A stretch of DNA of 64,000 bases from Gloeotrichia echinulata CP02 (lineage in GTDB: Bacteria; Cyanobacteriota; Cyanobacteriia; Cyanobacteriales; Nostocaceae). The notes below the pieces were generated by a model. That model did not search any database. It worked only from the letters and a program-made list of their open reading frames with translations, and had not been told where the DNA came from. The stretch's first letter is position 1; each line of letters opens with the position of its first letter. Shown here one piece after another: positions 16,288-25,313 of this stretch. The stretch covers positions 2,671,001-2,735,000 of the forward strand of contig CP051187.1 of NCBI GenBank assembly GCA_038087035.1, read 5' to 3'. Made by a program: the position numbers and the translations under genes.

Positions 16288-17125
16288 TTGTTCTTCCTTT
16301 TGATGTATCAACACGTCGAGGGGGATGCACCTGACTAACGGCAATAGGGAAAATAAGGAACACTAACATGGCGCGTTAGATCCACCCGTAAGCTAAACTA
16401 CCAGAAATTTTTCTGTCACTTAGTGACCTAAAAAACCCAGTATCCTCAATTCACAAGATTGAAGTTGCTAATCTTTGTTTTATCGTAAATTTCTCATTGT
16501 GGTTAATTGATTTGGTAACAAGAGGAGAAAATTCGCTGTAGGATGCAAAATGCTAGATCGGCTGTTCATTATATCCAGACTGAGAATTGGGTAAGACGCT
16601 AAGAGCAAGGGGAATTGGCAAAAACGCCACTCTTGGGGTCGTCATTGGTCATTGGTCATTGGTAAGGATTTGAGGCTGATTTACGTTTTGTAATATAGTT
16701 TGGTTTATTCCCACCCATTTACTGACATCATCTGAGTAGTCCAGGCTATATGTTTCCCAAAAGTTTATTCAAAGTAACATGTTTTGGAAAAAATTTTTTA
16801 TTTGACCGAAAACCGTTACTCAATAGGAATTTTGGGAATTTTGATTGGCAAATAAGCCAAAATCCATTGATAGACAGCGGATGTTAGCACTGAACAGGTT
16901 GTTGATTAAGAAAAATAAAACTGGTAGTAACCTGTTGCTTTCGACTCTAGGGTTAAAAAAATATAGCAGTTCTCTTTTGGATGGAAAAAGGACAAGGGAC
17001 ACAACAATGTTGTGTCCATACAAGTGGCATTTTTTTCATCCAAGTAAAAACAGCTATAGAAAAATATTATAGGTGTTGTATGTTACAGACTTTCATTATT
17101 GATCCCGTTTCAGAAAACTGCTGGT
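16288..17125. other. Gene-poor stretch with short repeats
   Basis: About 840 bp without a convincing gene. It holds a short run of TCATTGG copies (about 16642-16662) and a perfect palindrome at 16997-17017 (GGACACAACA-A-TGTTGTGTCC), which resembles the hairpin families elsewhere in the window. Two overlapping frames of 67 and 75 codons in opposite strands look like chance. Confidence 0.45.
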
Positions 17126-18085
17126 TTAGCCACCCCAGATTTTTTCTAAAACGGCTTTAGGTGTAATGTCTGCCATTTTGCCATTAGGGGATTTAATCGC
17201 CAAGAATTTATCACTTTTTGGCAGCAACTGCGCTGGATTTGTCAGACCAAATAGGGCAATGGTGTAGGTTTGAACTGCTACGCTCAACTGGAGTGTAGCA
17301 CTGTCGGTAGACAACATTAAACTTGCCCCGCCAATAATCGCCGCCAATTTGCCGATATCATCTGGTGAAATCACCTTGATATCCAAACCAGACTCTAAAA
17401 GCGATCGCACAAACTCATCATTATCGCCTTGCTTGAGAAGGACTACAGGTAAATCTGGTTGTTTGACTTGGATATCTTGAATAATTTGCTGCCAATTTTC
17501 GACAGGGTAAATTGTATCCCAACCTTGAGCATGGGATAAATCGCTAGCACCATCAGAAATCAAGATGTAACCTGTTTCATGCAGTTCTAGGCGTTTTTGT
17601 TGCTTTTGTGCCCACTCAATATCTGTTTTTGGTATATTTACAGTTAACTCTGGGGTAGGAGAGTTAATATCTAATGGCTGCAGGAGGTCGTGGTACAAAG
17701 CCGCCCGATACTGGGATGGGTTCAAAGGGATAGGATTCGTCAGAAAAACAGATCCTTTACCTTTGTAGCCAATGCGTGTGGGAATTCCCGTTAACCAGAG
17801 CAAAAGACCCACCCACCAACTTTGGTCAGTAGTAATGGCGACATCATACTCGCGATCGCGAATTATCCCCACCAGATTACCCCAATCTGCCAGACTATTA
17901 CGATCACCGAAATCAAAGCTCAAAACATCATGAACAGACTTACTCACCCGATAAGCAGATTTTGATCGGGGTGCGACGACGACATCTATCTGAGCGTTTG
18001 GGTAATAGCGCTTCAGGTCATCTAGAGTCGGAAACAAAAGAATTTGGTCGCCAATTCCGCCAGGTACAAGAGCTACTACTCGCAT
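17126..18085 (-). CDS. Glycosyltransferase family 9 (heptosyltransferase-like)
   Basis: The 319-residue product begins MRVVALVPGGIGDQILLFPTL, the typical N-terminal nucleotide-sugar transferase strand and loop of GT9. It continues with YPNAQIDVVVAPRS (about 28-41), VAITTDQSWW and a C-terminal donor-binding domain (LSTDSATLQLSVAVQTYTIALFG, about 258-280). GT9 enzymes add heptose or other sugars to lipopolysaccharide cores. Cyanobacterial LPS often lacks heptose, so the actual sugar is uncertain. It is divergent from ispD. Confidence 0.82.
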   Translation of the reverse strand: MRVVALVPGGIGDQILLFPTLDDLKRYYPNAQIDVVVAPRSKSAYRVSKSVHDVLSFDFGDRNSLADWGNLVGIIRDREYDVAITTDQSWWVGLLLWLTGIPTRIGYKGKGSVFLTNPIPLNPSQYRAALYHDLLQPLDINSPTPELTVNIPKTDIEWAQKQQKRLELHETGYILISDGASDLSHAQGWDTIYPVENWQQIIQDIQVKQPDLPVVLLKQGDNDEFVRSLLESGLDIKVISPDDIGKLAAIIGGASLMLSTDSATLQLSVAVQTYTIALFGLTNPAQLLPKSDKFLAIKSPNGKMADITPKAVLEKIWGG

Positions 18086-18154
18086 AATATTTATTGACGC
18101 TTACTCGCTCCTTATTTTAGGGGAAAATATATAGCCTGAAGATTGAGGAATTCT

Positions 18155-18838
18155 GTGTATTTACTAATTCCAGCGGCCGGGATAGGACGGAGAATGGGCA
18201 GTGATCGCAATAAACTCTTACTAAGCGTGCGATCGCAACCAATTATTGCTTGGACTCTTAAAGCCGCAGCAGCGGCAAATAGCATCAGTTGGATTGGGAT
18301 TATTTCCCAACCTACCGACTGGGAGGACTTCAAGCTCATTATCGCTGATTTAAACCTCACTAAACCAGTAGAGTTTATTCTTGGCGGCGCTACCCGACAA
18401 GAATCAGTTTACAATGGCTTGCAGGCCTTGCCCACAGAGGCAGAGCAAGTATTAATTCACGATGGGGCTAGATGTCTAGCTACACCCGATTTATTTAACT
18501 CATGCGCCGAAGCGATTCGTCATTGTCCTGGATTAATCGCCGCAGTCCCTGTCAAAGACACGATTAAAGTTGTCGATAGCAATGGCATAATTCAAAGTAC
18601 ACCCGACCGACGCCAATTGTGGGCAGCACAAACCCCTCAAGGATTTGATGTTAAGTTATTGAAACAATGCCATGCCGAAGGCGTTCGTCAAGGGTGGGAA
18701 GTCACAGATGATGCGGCTTTGTTTGAAAAGTGCGGTATCCCAGTGCAAATCGTCCCCGGAGAAGAGACAAACTTAAAAGTCACCACTCCACAAGATTTAG
18801 CCCTGGCCAAATTTATCCTCACAAGTCGAGGAGAGTGA
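18155..18838 (+). CDS. ispD: IspD, 2-C-methyl-D-erythritol 4-phosphate cytidylyltransferase
   Basis: The start GTG 18155 gives MYLLIPAAGIGRRMG, the CTP-binding loop of IspD; a TTG 12 bases upstream is the alternative. Further conserved parts are LGGATRQESVYNGLQAL, VLIHDGARCLATPDLF, VPVKDTIKVV, WAAQTPQGF and VTDDAALFE. It activates MEP to CDP-ME in the plastid-type isoprenoid pathway. A second MEP gene, ispG, is at 31083. The length (about 227 residues) is normal. Confidence 0.94.
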   Translation: MYLLIPAAGIGRRMGSDRNKLLLSVRSQPIIAWTLKAAAAANSISWIGIISQPTDWEDFKLIIADLNLTKPVEFILGGATRQESVYNGLQALPTEAEQVLIHDGARCLATPDLFNSCAEAIRHCPGLIAAVPVKDTIKVVDSNGIIQSTPDRRQLWAAQTPQGFDVKLLKQCHAEGVRQGWEVTDDAALFEKCGIPVQIVPGEETNLKVTTPQDLALAKFILTSRGE

Positions 18839-18942
18839 AGGAGCAAGGGGATTGGGAGATGAGGAAGATGAGGGGATGAGGGGGAATAATAATTTTTCAG
18901 TACGAACTCATCTCCCCCTGCTCCCCCAATCCCCTTGCTGAA

Positions 18943-19175
18943 CTAACGTTGCATAGTTCTAATTTCATTGAGAATATTTTGGTAATAACTGTCATTACCC
19001 TGTTGTTGAAAAAGTTCTGCGGCTTTTTTGAAGTCATTCTCGGCATTTTGCATATTTTTAAGAGAAAAATATACAAGACCTCGGTTGTAGTAGATTATCG
19101 GATTTTTGGGTTCAAAGCGCATCACCCGATTGTAATCAGCAATTGCTTTGTATTTATCTCCCTGTTGATAATGTA
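18943..19175 (-). pseudogene. TPR protein, 5' part lost at an IS boundary
   Basis: The minus strand encodes one and a half tetratricopeptide repeats (HYQQGDKYKAIADYNRVMRFEPKNP, then IIYYNRGLVYFSLKNMQNAENDFKKA) and ends in a normal stop. The frame enters from the IS1634-type element at 19176, so the N-terminal repeats are missing. No sequence on the far side of the element (after 21215) continues this frame. The insertion was therefore accompanied by a deletion or rearrangement. Confidence 0.7.
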
Positions 19176-21215
19176 TCCCACATTCCGCACTTCAACAAGT
19201 AGCATAAATAAACTACATTGGCGAGCAATTCAAAACTAGAGTTTTCAAAAATCAAATAACCATCCAAAAATAAATTATGCACACCAAAATTCTAGCTTTT
19301 TTATTGTGTATAAAAAGCTAGTGAGATAATTCAAGAAAGAATTTTTAACCTAGTGATAAAAACACAAGACAATGTAATAGGAAATTAGAGATTTTAAAAC
19401 TAACATAATAAATAATATTTTTGACAAGTATTAGGTAGAAATTGCAGTATTCTACAATGTGACTCCGTTAGGTTAAGAACCATAAGAACTCCTTGTCTAA
19501 TAAGAAGATGAATGCCCTGAAAGCATTGAAACATCCACCTTAATGTGGGAGATTCTGTGGGTTTATTCAGTTGATTTTTAACTGTCGCCTTTTGTGTCTT
19601 TAACGCCATTCTTAATTGTCGTTGCCCCAGATTATAAACCAAAAGACACAATGCCATTAACATCATCATTGTCTCCACTCTTTCTGGATTTTTCACAAAA
19701 AGACTATCGGCGAAAAATAACGGGTCTTTGATAAATCTAAATCCTCGCTCTGTTGATTGCTGTTCTTTATATATTTTCAATATTTCGGTAGGTTCTAATT
19801 TGGTTGGATCTAAAATATTCGTTGCTAAAATAAATCGACCACAAGAATTTTGATGTTTTGTGATTAACTCCTGATTTTCTATTAATTTACCTTTGACTTG
19901 ATCAACTACTATTTGTCCTTTCTTTAATCTCTCGCTAATTTCTCTGTCCGATATTTGATGATATTTTAATTTTGCTCCCAGTTCTTTAATTTTTAATTCT
20001 GCCAAAGATTTTTGTTCAAATTCTTCTTTTTCTAACTTGACTAATTGTTTATTAATTTTCAGAAACTCCTCTGATATTTTTTGGGTTAATTTCTTGGTAT
20101 CTGCTTTTTTTCTTTCGGCGCTTTCAATTAATAACCATCTTTGCTCTATTCCAGCGTAAGATACTTTTTCTTCTTGATAGCTATATCCTTTAATATCACT
20201 TGATTTCAGTTCTTTAGTTATGAATGCTTTTACCAGATTCTTGGCTCTTTTAATAGATAAAGGTACTCGACTTATCCATCTAATATTTGACATTAATTTT
20301 AAATTACTTTCGCTATATAATGCACTGTCAGCCACCATGATACTTTCAAAATCTATTTGCTTGTCATATTCTACTAAGATGTGAGCGAATACTGCTTTAT
20401 CTGATTCGTTTCCTGATGCTCCTCTGAAGAATAAGGGTATATCTCCATCACTACTTACTATTAAATCTAATATACATTGTTTTAAGTCCGGTCTATGGTC
20501 ACGAGAATATCCCTGTGTAATTATAATTGGATTTTCTCCGCTTATTCTTAGTTCTTTGTCTAGATTATTCGGGCTATTTTTATATTCTCCATGTAAATGT
20601 AATGAGGTAGAGTCTAAATGGGAATATTTCGTGACTATTCCATATTTCTTTACTACATCTAAGGCAATGATGAGGAACAATTTTGTTAATCCATATTTAT
20701 AGAGCTTATCCATGACTCTGCCTAGTTTGTCGTCATTTAAATCTTCTGCTTTTATTCCATCTCCTATTAAATGTTCTATGGCTTTATCTTTAAAAAAATC
20801 TGGGAATAAATATAATGGTCTTGATACAAAACCTAGTCCATTGAGAATGATTGCTTTGACTACTTCTCCTGTGTTTACTTTCTCTCTACTATCTATCGAA
20901 AATATCTCATTGATTTTTTCTGCTATTCCTATCTCATCTATTATTCCTGCTATTATTCCTAAGTGATCTATGTTTTTACTCTCAATTTCTTCTTTTTGGT
21001 AATTCATATTATGAAGGCATTTTTATCTAATTCAGATTCATTCTCTCATTTTGGTTCCTGAATTTATTATCCATGCCTTTTGAATTTCTATTTGTTAAAT
21101 ATTTTGATAATATTGTCTATATTTTTACTTCTTTAAGTATGTGTTTTTACTTAAAATATTTTTGCTACTTATGACACTTGTATCCGTAATACAAATTGAA
21201 GTGCGGAATGTGGGA
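19176..21215 (-). mobile_element. IS1634-type insertion sequence, 2040 bp
   Basis: The element is bounded by a perfect 20-bp inverted repeat: TCCCACATTCCGCACTTCAA at 19176-19195 and its complement at 21196-21215. It carries a single transposase gene on the minus strand. The flanks (ATGTA before, TCTAA after) show no target duplication. Base composition is markedly AT-rich compared with the neighbours, suggesting transfer from elsewhere. The transposase is intact. Confidence 0.9.
19400..21007 (-). CDS. IS1634 family transposase (DUF4277 N-terminus)
   Basis: A 535-residue transposase. The N-terminal DUF4277-type region (IDHLGIIAGIIDEIGIAEKI) precedes a DDE catalytic core. The first Asp is in YSHLDSTSLHLHGEY (about 126-140), the second is probably MVADSALYSESNLK (about 220-233), and the Glu is near the STERGFRFIKDPLFF block (about 424-438). 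The C-terminal YNLGQRQLRMALK is typical of this family. It is uninterrupted, so it could be active. Confidence 0.9.
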   Translation of the reverse strand: MNYQKEEIESKNIDHLGIIAGIIDEIGIAEKINEIFSIDSREKVNTGEVVKAIILNGLGFVSRPLYLFPDFFKDKAIEHLIGDGIKAEDLNDDKLGRVMDKLYKYGLTKLFLIIALDVVKKYGIVTKYSHLDSTSLHLHGEYKNSPNNLDKELRISGENPIIITQGYSRDHRPDLKQCILDLIVSSDGDIPLFFRGASGNESDKAVFAHILVEYDKQIDFESIMVADSALYSESNLKLMSNIRWISRVPLSIKRAKNLVKAFITKELKSSDIKGYSYQEEKVSYAGIEQRWLLIESAERKKADTKKLTQKISEEFLKINKQLVKLEKEEFEQKSLAELKIKELGAKLKYHQISDREISERLKKGQIVVDQVKGKLIENQELITKHQNSCGRFILATNILDPTKLEPTEILKIYKEQQSTERGFRFIKDPLFFADSLFVKNPERVETMMMLMALCLLVYNLGQRQLRMALKTQKATVKNQLNKPTESPTLRWMFQCFQGIHLLIRQGVLMVLNLTESHCRILQFLPNTCQKYYLLC

Positions 21216-21259
21216 TCTAAAGTTAAGTTGCCATAGTACTAGTGTGGAATTAAAAATCT

Positions 21260-21868
21260 TTATTCCTCATATAAAATATAGTTTTGTATGCTACACAGAT
21301 TTACATTAGTACGAATGTAGCTATCCTCATCAGCGTAAATTAGGCCAAGGTTATAGTAACAAGTGTTGTAACCTGTCACTGTAATTCTTTGAATTTCACC
21401 AGGTACGAGGTATCCACCAAGCAGGTTAACTTCAATCGGTTGTTCACTACCGCTACCTTCAACGAACAACCGTACCAAGCTGACACTAGTACGATTGATC
21501 AAATTAAAATAGACAAAACCTCGTCTACCTGATTGTGGCTGTACAAGGTTATTATTCTCGGTCGTGGGTTGAGAGCCTTGAGGTTTGGTTTTGAGTATCG
21601 TTTGACATGCTTGCTCACCCTGTACCCCGCTTTGAGAGGATTGAGGGTTGGTTTTCTTTGTCTGTACACAGAGTCTAGCACCCTGCTCCTTGCTAGGTTT
21701 GGATACGGTTACGCCAAGTGAACTCTCAAATATTGACTGTTGTTTTGTTCTTACTGGACTATTGACACTTTCACCTTCAAAAGCCAGTATTGGTTGTGCA
21801 GACAATAAAAATACTGGCAATACTAAAGCAGCACAGCGAGTCAAGTTACAAATGAAACTCTTAGACAT
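21260..21868 (-). CDS. Secreted hypothetical protein
   Basis: From ATG 21868 the protein has 202 residues with a clear Sec signal peptide (MSKSFICNLTRCAALVLPVFLLSAQPILAFEGE, cleavage around residue 29). A Ser/Gln/Lys-rich low-complexity linker (about 45-110) follows. The C-terminal beta-rich domain (FVYFNLINRTSVSLVRLFVEGSGSEQPIEVNLLGGYLVPGE) has two cysteines (NTCYYN, NLCSIQ) that could form a disulfide. A frame 25 codons longer exists but lacks a signal-like start. I do not recognise the family. Confidence 0.7.
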   Translation of the reverse strand: MSKSFICNLTRCAALVLPVFLLSAQPILAFEGESVNSPVRTKQQSIFESSLGVTVSKPSKEQGARLCVQTKKTNPQSSQSGVQGEQACQTILKTKPQGSQPTTENNNLVQPQSGRRGFVYFNLINRTSVSLVRLFVEGSGSEQPIEVNLLGGYLVPGEIQRITVTGYNTCYYNLGLIYADEDSYIRTNVNLCSIQNYILYEE

Positions 21869-22140
21869 CTGGATTACTCCTTGATTCTTGCTTATCAAGA
21901 TGATCTCCATGAGAAAAGTGATAACGCCAAGCTGCTTTTCCAACAGAGAACATACTACTTATATTTATTAAGTATCTTTTATTACCTGGCTAAATTAAGT
22001 CTAAAATAAGGTTAGTTCACGATTTAATCCCAAGCTTTTTTCGTGGGTACCAAAGCCACACTGCACCAATTGCCCATAATCCTTGACAGGCGTAGGCATT
22101 TATGATATAAACCATACACTTGGAACTTGTCCGGCGTCAG

Positions 22141-22222
22141 GCGTCAGTTGTCAGTTGTCAGTTACTAATGACCAATGACTAATGACCAATGACTAATGAC
22201 CAATGACTAATGACTAATGACT
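22141..22222. repeat. STRR array overlapping the scpB start
   Basis: Copies of AGTTGTC followed by about eight tandem heptamers AATGACC/AATGACT. The last copy (ATGACTACAGCC) contains the scpB start codon. Any change in repeat number would alter the distance between scpB and its upstream signals. Confidence 0.9.
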
Positions 22223-22768
22223 ACAGCCACAACGACGAAGATAGAAGCGATTCTGTATTTAAAGGGTAAACCCTTGTCGCTCGGCGAAATCGCCGAATAT
22301 GCAGCGTGCGATCGCGCCACTGTGGAAGAAGGCATAATTGAGCTAATTGACGACTATGCGCGGCGAGATAGCGCCCTAGAAGTAGTAGAAACCCCAAATG
22401 GTTATAGTTTGCAATTGCGGCCTGACTTTCATGACTTAGTGCAGACAATAATTCCCGTAGAATTGGGGTTAGGTGCATTGCGGACTTTAGCAGCGATCGC
22501 CCTCCATAACCCCATACTCCAAAGTGACTTGATTAACCTACGGGGTTCAGGAGTATATCAACATGTTCCCGAACTGGTAGAACTCGGTTTTGTCCGCAAA
22601 CGCCGAGATAGTGATTCTCGCTCCTACTCCCTACAAGTCACCCCAAAATTTCATCAGTATTTTCAAATCGAGCAACTCCCCCAAATATTATCTACCAGCG
22701 ATAAAGAACAACAACTAGAACTAGATCTAGAACTCAAAGAAGACATAGGAGTCAAAAGTCAAGAGTAA
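22217..22768 (+). CDS. scpB: ScpB, segregation and condensation protein B
   Basis: A 183-residue protein with the two winged-helix domains of ScpB: IEAILYLKGKPLSLGEIAEYA (about 9-29) and LRTLAAIALHNPILQSDLINLRGSGVYQHVPELVELGFVRKRRD (about 88-131). ScpB binds ScpA and SMC in the bacterial condensin. The C-terminal tail is acidic and probably disordered. The first residues (MTTATTT) derive from a heptamer repeat. No scpA gene is nearby. Confidence 0.9.
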   Translation: MTTATTTKIEAILYLKGKPLSLGEIAEYAACDRATVEEGIIELIDDYARRDSALEVVETPNGYSLQLRPDFHDLVQTIIPVELGLGALRTLAAIALHNPILQSDLINLRGSGVYQHVPELVELGFVRKRRDSDSRSYSLQVTPKFHQYFQIEQLPQILSTSDKEQQLELDLELKEDIGVKSQE

Positions 22769-22856
22769 TTTTAGACACTGGGTGAAAACGAATTATCCTG
22801 TACCAATAGAATTTACAAGCCTGTTGAAGGCTGATAAGCTCAGGAGGTTGACACTC

Positions 22857-24185
22857 TCAGGTCTGAAGACTCTGAGATTCTACGGACAGAGGAGAATTTG
22901 GAAGAACCCAAAGTCTAACTCTCGTTGCGGTCGTCAAACACCGCCTACCCAGTAAGCCTAAGTCTATGCTTAGATTGCTGGCTACTTTTCGCAAAATATT
23001 CGCGCTTCCGTTCAAATCCGCGTTCACAATTGAACCATTCGCTGACTGATACAGCCCTCTCTTAATCCGCTTTCCAGATGCTTTCCAACCAACTGGCTTT
23101 TCACCATATTTGGGAAGGGAGTCTCCATCTAAAAAGCTCGACTTGCTCGTGTAGGCTTCCTCTGTTTCAATAAACCTAATGCCGTGTAAATCACACAGTT
23201 GTTTTAATCTGTCTTTCAGTTTACCCAAGGGCATTTGAACAAACTTTTGATTGTTCACTCTACCCATGTTAGCAGATTCCTTAAAGCCTTCATTCCATCC
23301 AACTACTAGAGTACCAACGCCATGTTTAAGACAGTGGTCAATAATTAACTTAGCTGCTTTGTTAATGCCATCCCGCATTTGGTGGTTGCGTTTACGGGTT
23401 ACACGGTCTAACCAGTTATCCCAATAAACCTCTGGCTTGCCTTCTTTTCGTGTCGATACTTTCTTATTCCAGAGTTGATTCATCGCCTTCATTGCACGAG
23501 CATCAATCAACAAGGAATTACCCAATGTATCGACACAAGCAGCTAAATTATCAGCAGTTCCAAGGTCAATAGATAATGCCTGGTTTATATCTAGGTCGTG
23601 TTTTTGTTTATCCACTATATAGGACATTTCTAGATAAAAAGCACCATTCTTTGGCAGAATCGTAAACTCTTTTACCTTTGAGTAGTCAATGTTTGATGGC
23701 ATTGGAAGAAAAAACTCAGATATCCCAAACCATCTTCTAACTGTTAAACCCAGAGAAAACCTAAGTTGTCCATTAATTAATGTTGGTTTTTGTCCTCCTG
23801 AATTAGGATACACAACTTTGAATAACTTAGAACCCTTAAGATATCCCGGTGCTTTTGGTCTGAAATGTAATTCACCTTTTAAATATAAGTTTCTCAATTC
23901 TTTGAAAGACTTAAATGCCTCTGTAACTGACATTAAAGTTTGTTGCATTGGCGTGGAAGGCAAAGATTGAGCAAGCATTGACTTAGCAATTGAAGGTTCA
24001 AAGGCTAAGTCAAACTTACCTGTTAATAACTTATTTGTCTTAAAAAAGGTTTGTCGTGCAAAGTAAACTCCGGTGTTGTAAAGTTTTCCTGATTGTTCAG
24101 AAAGATATTGTAATAGTGCTTTTTTTTCCTTGTCTGGAGACAACAGGACTTGTTGTACACCCATGTTTTTATTGGGTTTTCCCAC
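22857..24185 (-). CDS. tnpB: TnpB-type RNA-guided nuclease lacking the zinc-finger cysteines
   Basis: A 442-residue TnpB-family protein (or 435 from ATG 24164). RuvC-I is visible in LSIDLGTADNLAACVD (about 209-224), RuvC-II in TLVVGWNEGFK (about 294-304) and RuvC-III in NADLNGSANILRK (about 387-399), so the catalytic D, E and D remain. The usual CxxC pairs between RuvC-II and RuvC-III are absent; the region reads YTSKSSFLDGD ... RGLYQSANGSIV. This variant is known among IS605-type TnpBs of cyanobacteria. It is uninterrupted and may be active. Confidence 0.88.
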   Translation of the reverse strand: MGKPNKNMGVQQVLLSPDKEKKALLQYLSEQSGKLYNTGVYFARQTFFKTNKLLTGKFDLAFEPSIAKSMLAQSLPSTPMQQTLMSVTEAFKSFKELRNLYLKGELHFRPKAPGYLKGSKLFKVVYPNSGGQKPTLINGQLRFSLGLTVRRWFGISEFFLPMPSNIDYSKVKEFTILPKNGAFYLEMSYIVDKQKHDLDINQALSIDLGTADNLAACVDTLGNSLLIDARAMKAMNQLWNKKVSTRKEGKPEVYWDNWLDRVTRKRNHQMRDGINKAAKLIIDHCLKHGVGTLVVGWNEGFKESANMGRVNNQKFVQMPLGKLKDRLKQLCDLHGIRFIETEEAYTSKSSFLDGDSLPKYGEKPVGWKASGKRIKRGLYQSANGSIVNADLNGSANILRKVASNLSIDLGLLGRRCLTTATRVRLWVLPNSPLSVESQSLQT

Positions 24186-24267
24186 CCTAAAACACCTACA
24201 AAATTAGTTGCTTTATATATACTAATTGACTATAGTAGATAAGTCAATATATATCTACTAATCTAGG

Positions 24268-24675
24268 ATGCTGATTCAGGAAGATTATAATACCCATAAC
24301 CATGTAAAATACTTAATTAACTATCACTTTGTCTTTATACCTAAACGTCGCAAGAAAGTTTTAACAGGAGAGATAGCAACTAGAACTAGGCAGATATTTG
24401 CTGAATTAGCTATAGAAAAAAAATGGGATATTCTAGCCCTAGAGGTAGCGCCTGACCATATTCACTTATTTGTTAGCGTCAAGCCTACAGATACACCACA
24501 TTTAGTAATTAAGGCTTTTAAAGGACGAAGTAGTTACCTTCTAAGAAAAGAATTTCCTGTACTTCTGAAGCTTCCCTCGCTGTGGACAAGTAGTTATTTT
24601 GTGAGTACTGCTGGTAACATAAGTAGCGAGGCAGTTAGGAAGTACATTGAAGATCCTCACCACGCCTCAAATTAA
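24268..24675 (+). CDS. tnpA: IS200/IS605 family Y1 HUH transposase TnpA
   Basis: A 135-residue single-tyrosine transposase. The HUH metal motif is PDHIHLFVS (about 70-78), and the catalytic tyrosine is in SEAVRKYIEDPH (about 120-131). The N-terminal YLINYHFVFIPKRRKKVL is the family signature. It catalyses single-strand peel-and-paste transposition between terminal hairpins. Full length, with no interruption. Confidence 0.93.
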   Translation: MLIQEDYNTHNHVKYLINYHFVFIPKRRKKVLTGEIATRTRQIFAELAIEKKWDILALEVAPDHIHLFVSVKPTDTPHLVIKAFKGRSSYLLRKEFPVLLKLPSLWTSSYFVSTAGNISSEAVRKYIEDPHHASN

Positions 24676-24888
24676 AAAGAAAACGACACTGCGACTAAAG
24701 TCGCTCGTGCCGCTTCCCTCTCAGCACTGAAGTGTCTGAGTTTCCCGCATCCCGCGAGGTTCTATGACGAGGAATAATCAATCATCTGAGCTTCTCAACC
24801 CAAAAAAATTCCAACTTCTAGGGGTAAGAGCTTAACTTTCGAGTATGGTTTACAGTAGAATTAGCAACTAAGCTAAAAAAAACTGCCA

Positions 24889-25233
24889 ATGGTGTTTAAT
24901 CCTGACTTTCTCAATGACAACTCCGAGGAACACCCCAATCAAATTCTGAACGACCACTTTGAGACTAACCCCAATCAGTTACTCAAATATCTGCAACATC
25001 AGTCTCCTGAAGTTTTAGCCCGGGTAGCCCAGTCCGTCAGCCCCGAAATTAAGCAAATCATTTCGCAAAACGTCCAAGGGCTTGTGGGGATGCTTCCTGC
25101 GGAGAATTTCAATGTGCAAATTACAACAGATAGGGATAACTTAGCCGGTCTTTTAGCATCGGCGATGATGACGGGGTATTTTCTGCGCCAGATGGAACAA
25201 AGAATGCATTTGGAGCATTTGTCTAATGGTTGA
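24889..25233 (+). CDS. DUF760 family protein
   Basis: A 114-residue soluble helical protein matching the DUF760 pattern: LLKYLQHQSPEVLARVAQSVSPEIKQIISQNVQGLVGMLP (about 31-70) followed by VQITTDRDNLAGLLASAMMTGYFLRQMEQRM. The family is restricted to cyanobacteria and plants, and its function is unknown to me. The gene is a single unit between an IS end and the convergent HtrA gene. Confidence 0.8.
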   Translation: MVFNPDFLNDNSEEHPNQILNDHFETNPNQLLKYLQHQSPEVLARVAQSVSPEIKQIISQNVQGLVGMLPAENFNVQITTDRDNLAGLLASAMMTGYFLRQMEQRMHLEHLSNG

Positions 25234-25313
25234 CAGAGGTGGAGGAGTGAGGAGTTGGGAGTGAGGAGTGAGGAGTTAACACTTACTCACAACCGTCAAC
25301 TCATAACTCATAA

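Larger units (their letters stand above)
22790..24770. mobile_element. IS200/IS605-type element with divergent tnpA and tnpB
   Basis: A HUH transposase gene and a tnpB gene face away from each other across 82 bp. Subterminal hairpins are visible at both ends: near 22845-22872 (around CTCAGGTCTGAAGACTCTGAG), and near 24680-24745 (GCGACTAAAGTCGC and CTCAGCACTGAAGTGTCTGAG). The latter are the structures that the Y1 transposase recognises. Exact termini cannot be fixed without related copies. The region after the tnpB stop on the minus strand would encode its guide RNA scaffold. Confidence 0.8.

Noticed and set aside
16820..17072. Two overlapping frames of 67 and 75 codons on opposite strands
   Set aside because: No ribosome binding site, no recognisable motif, and one contains the palindrome at 16997-17017; coding is unlikely.
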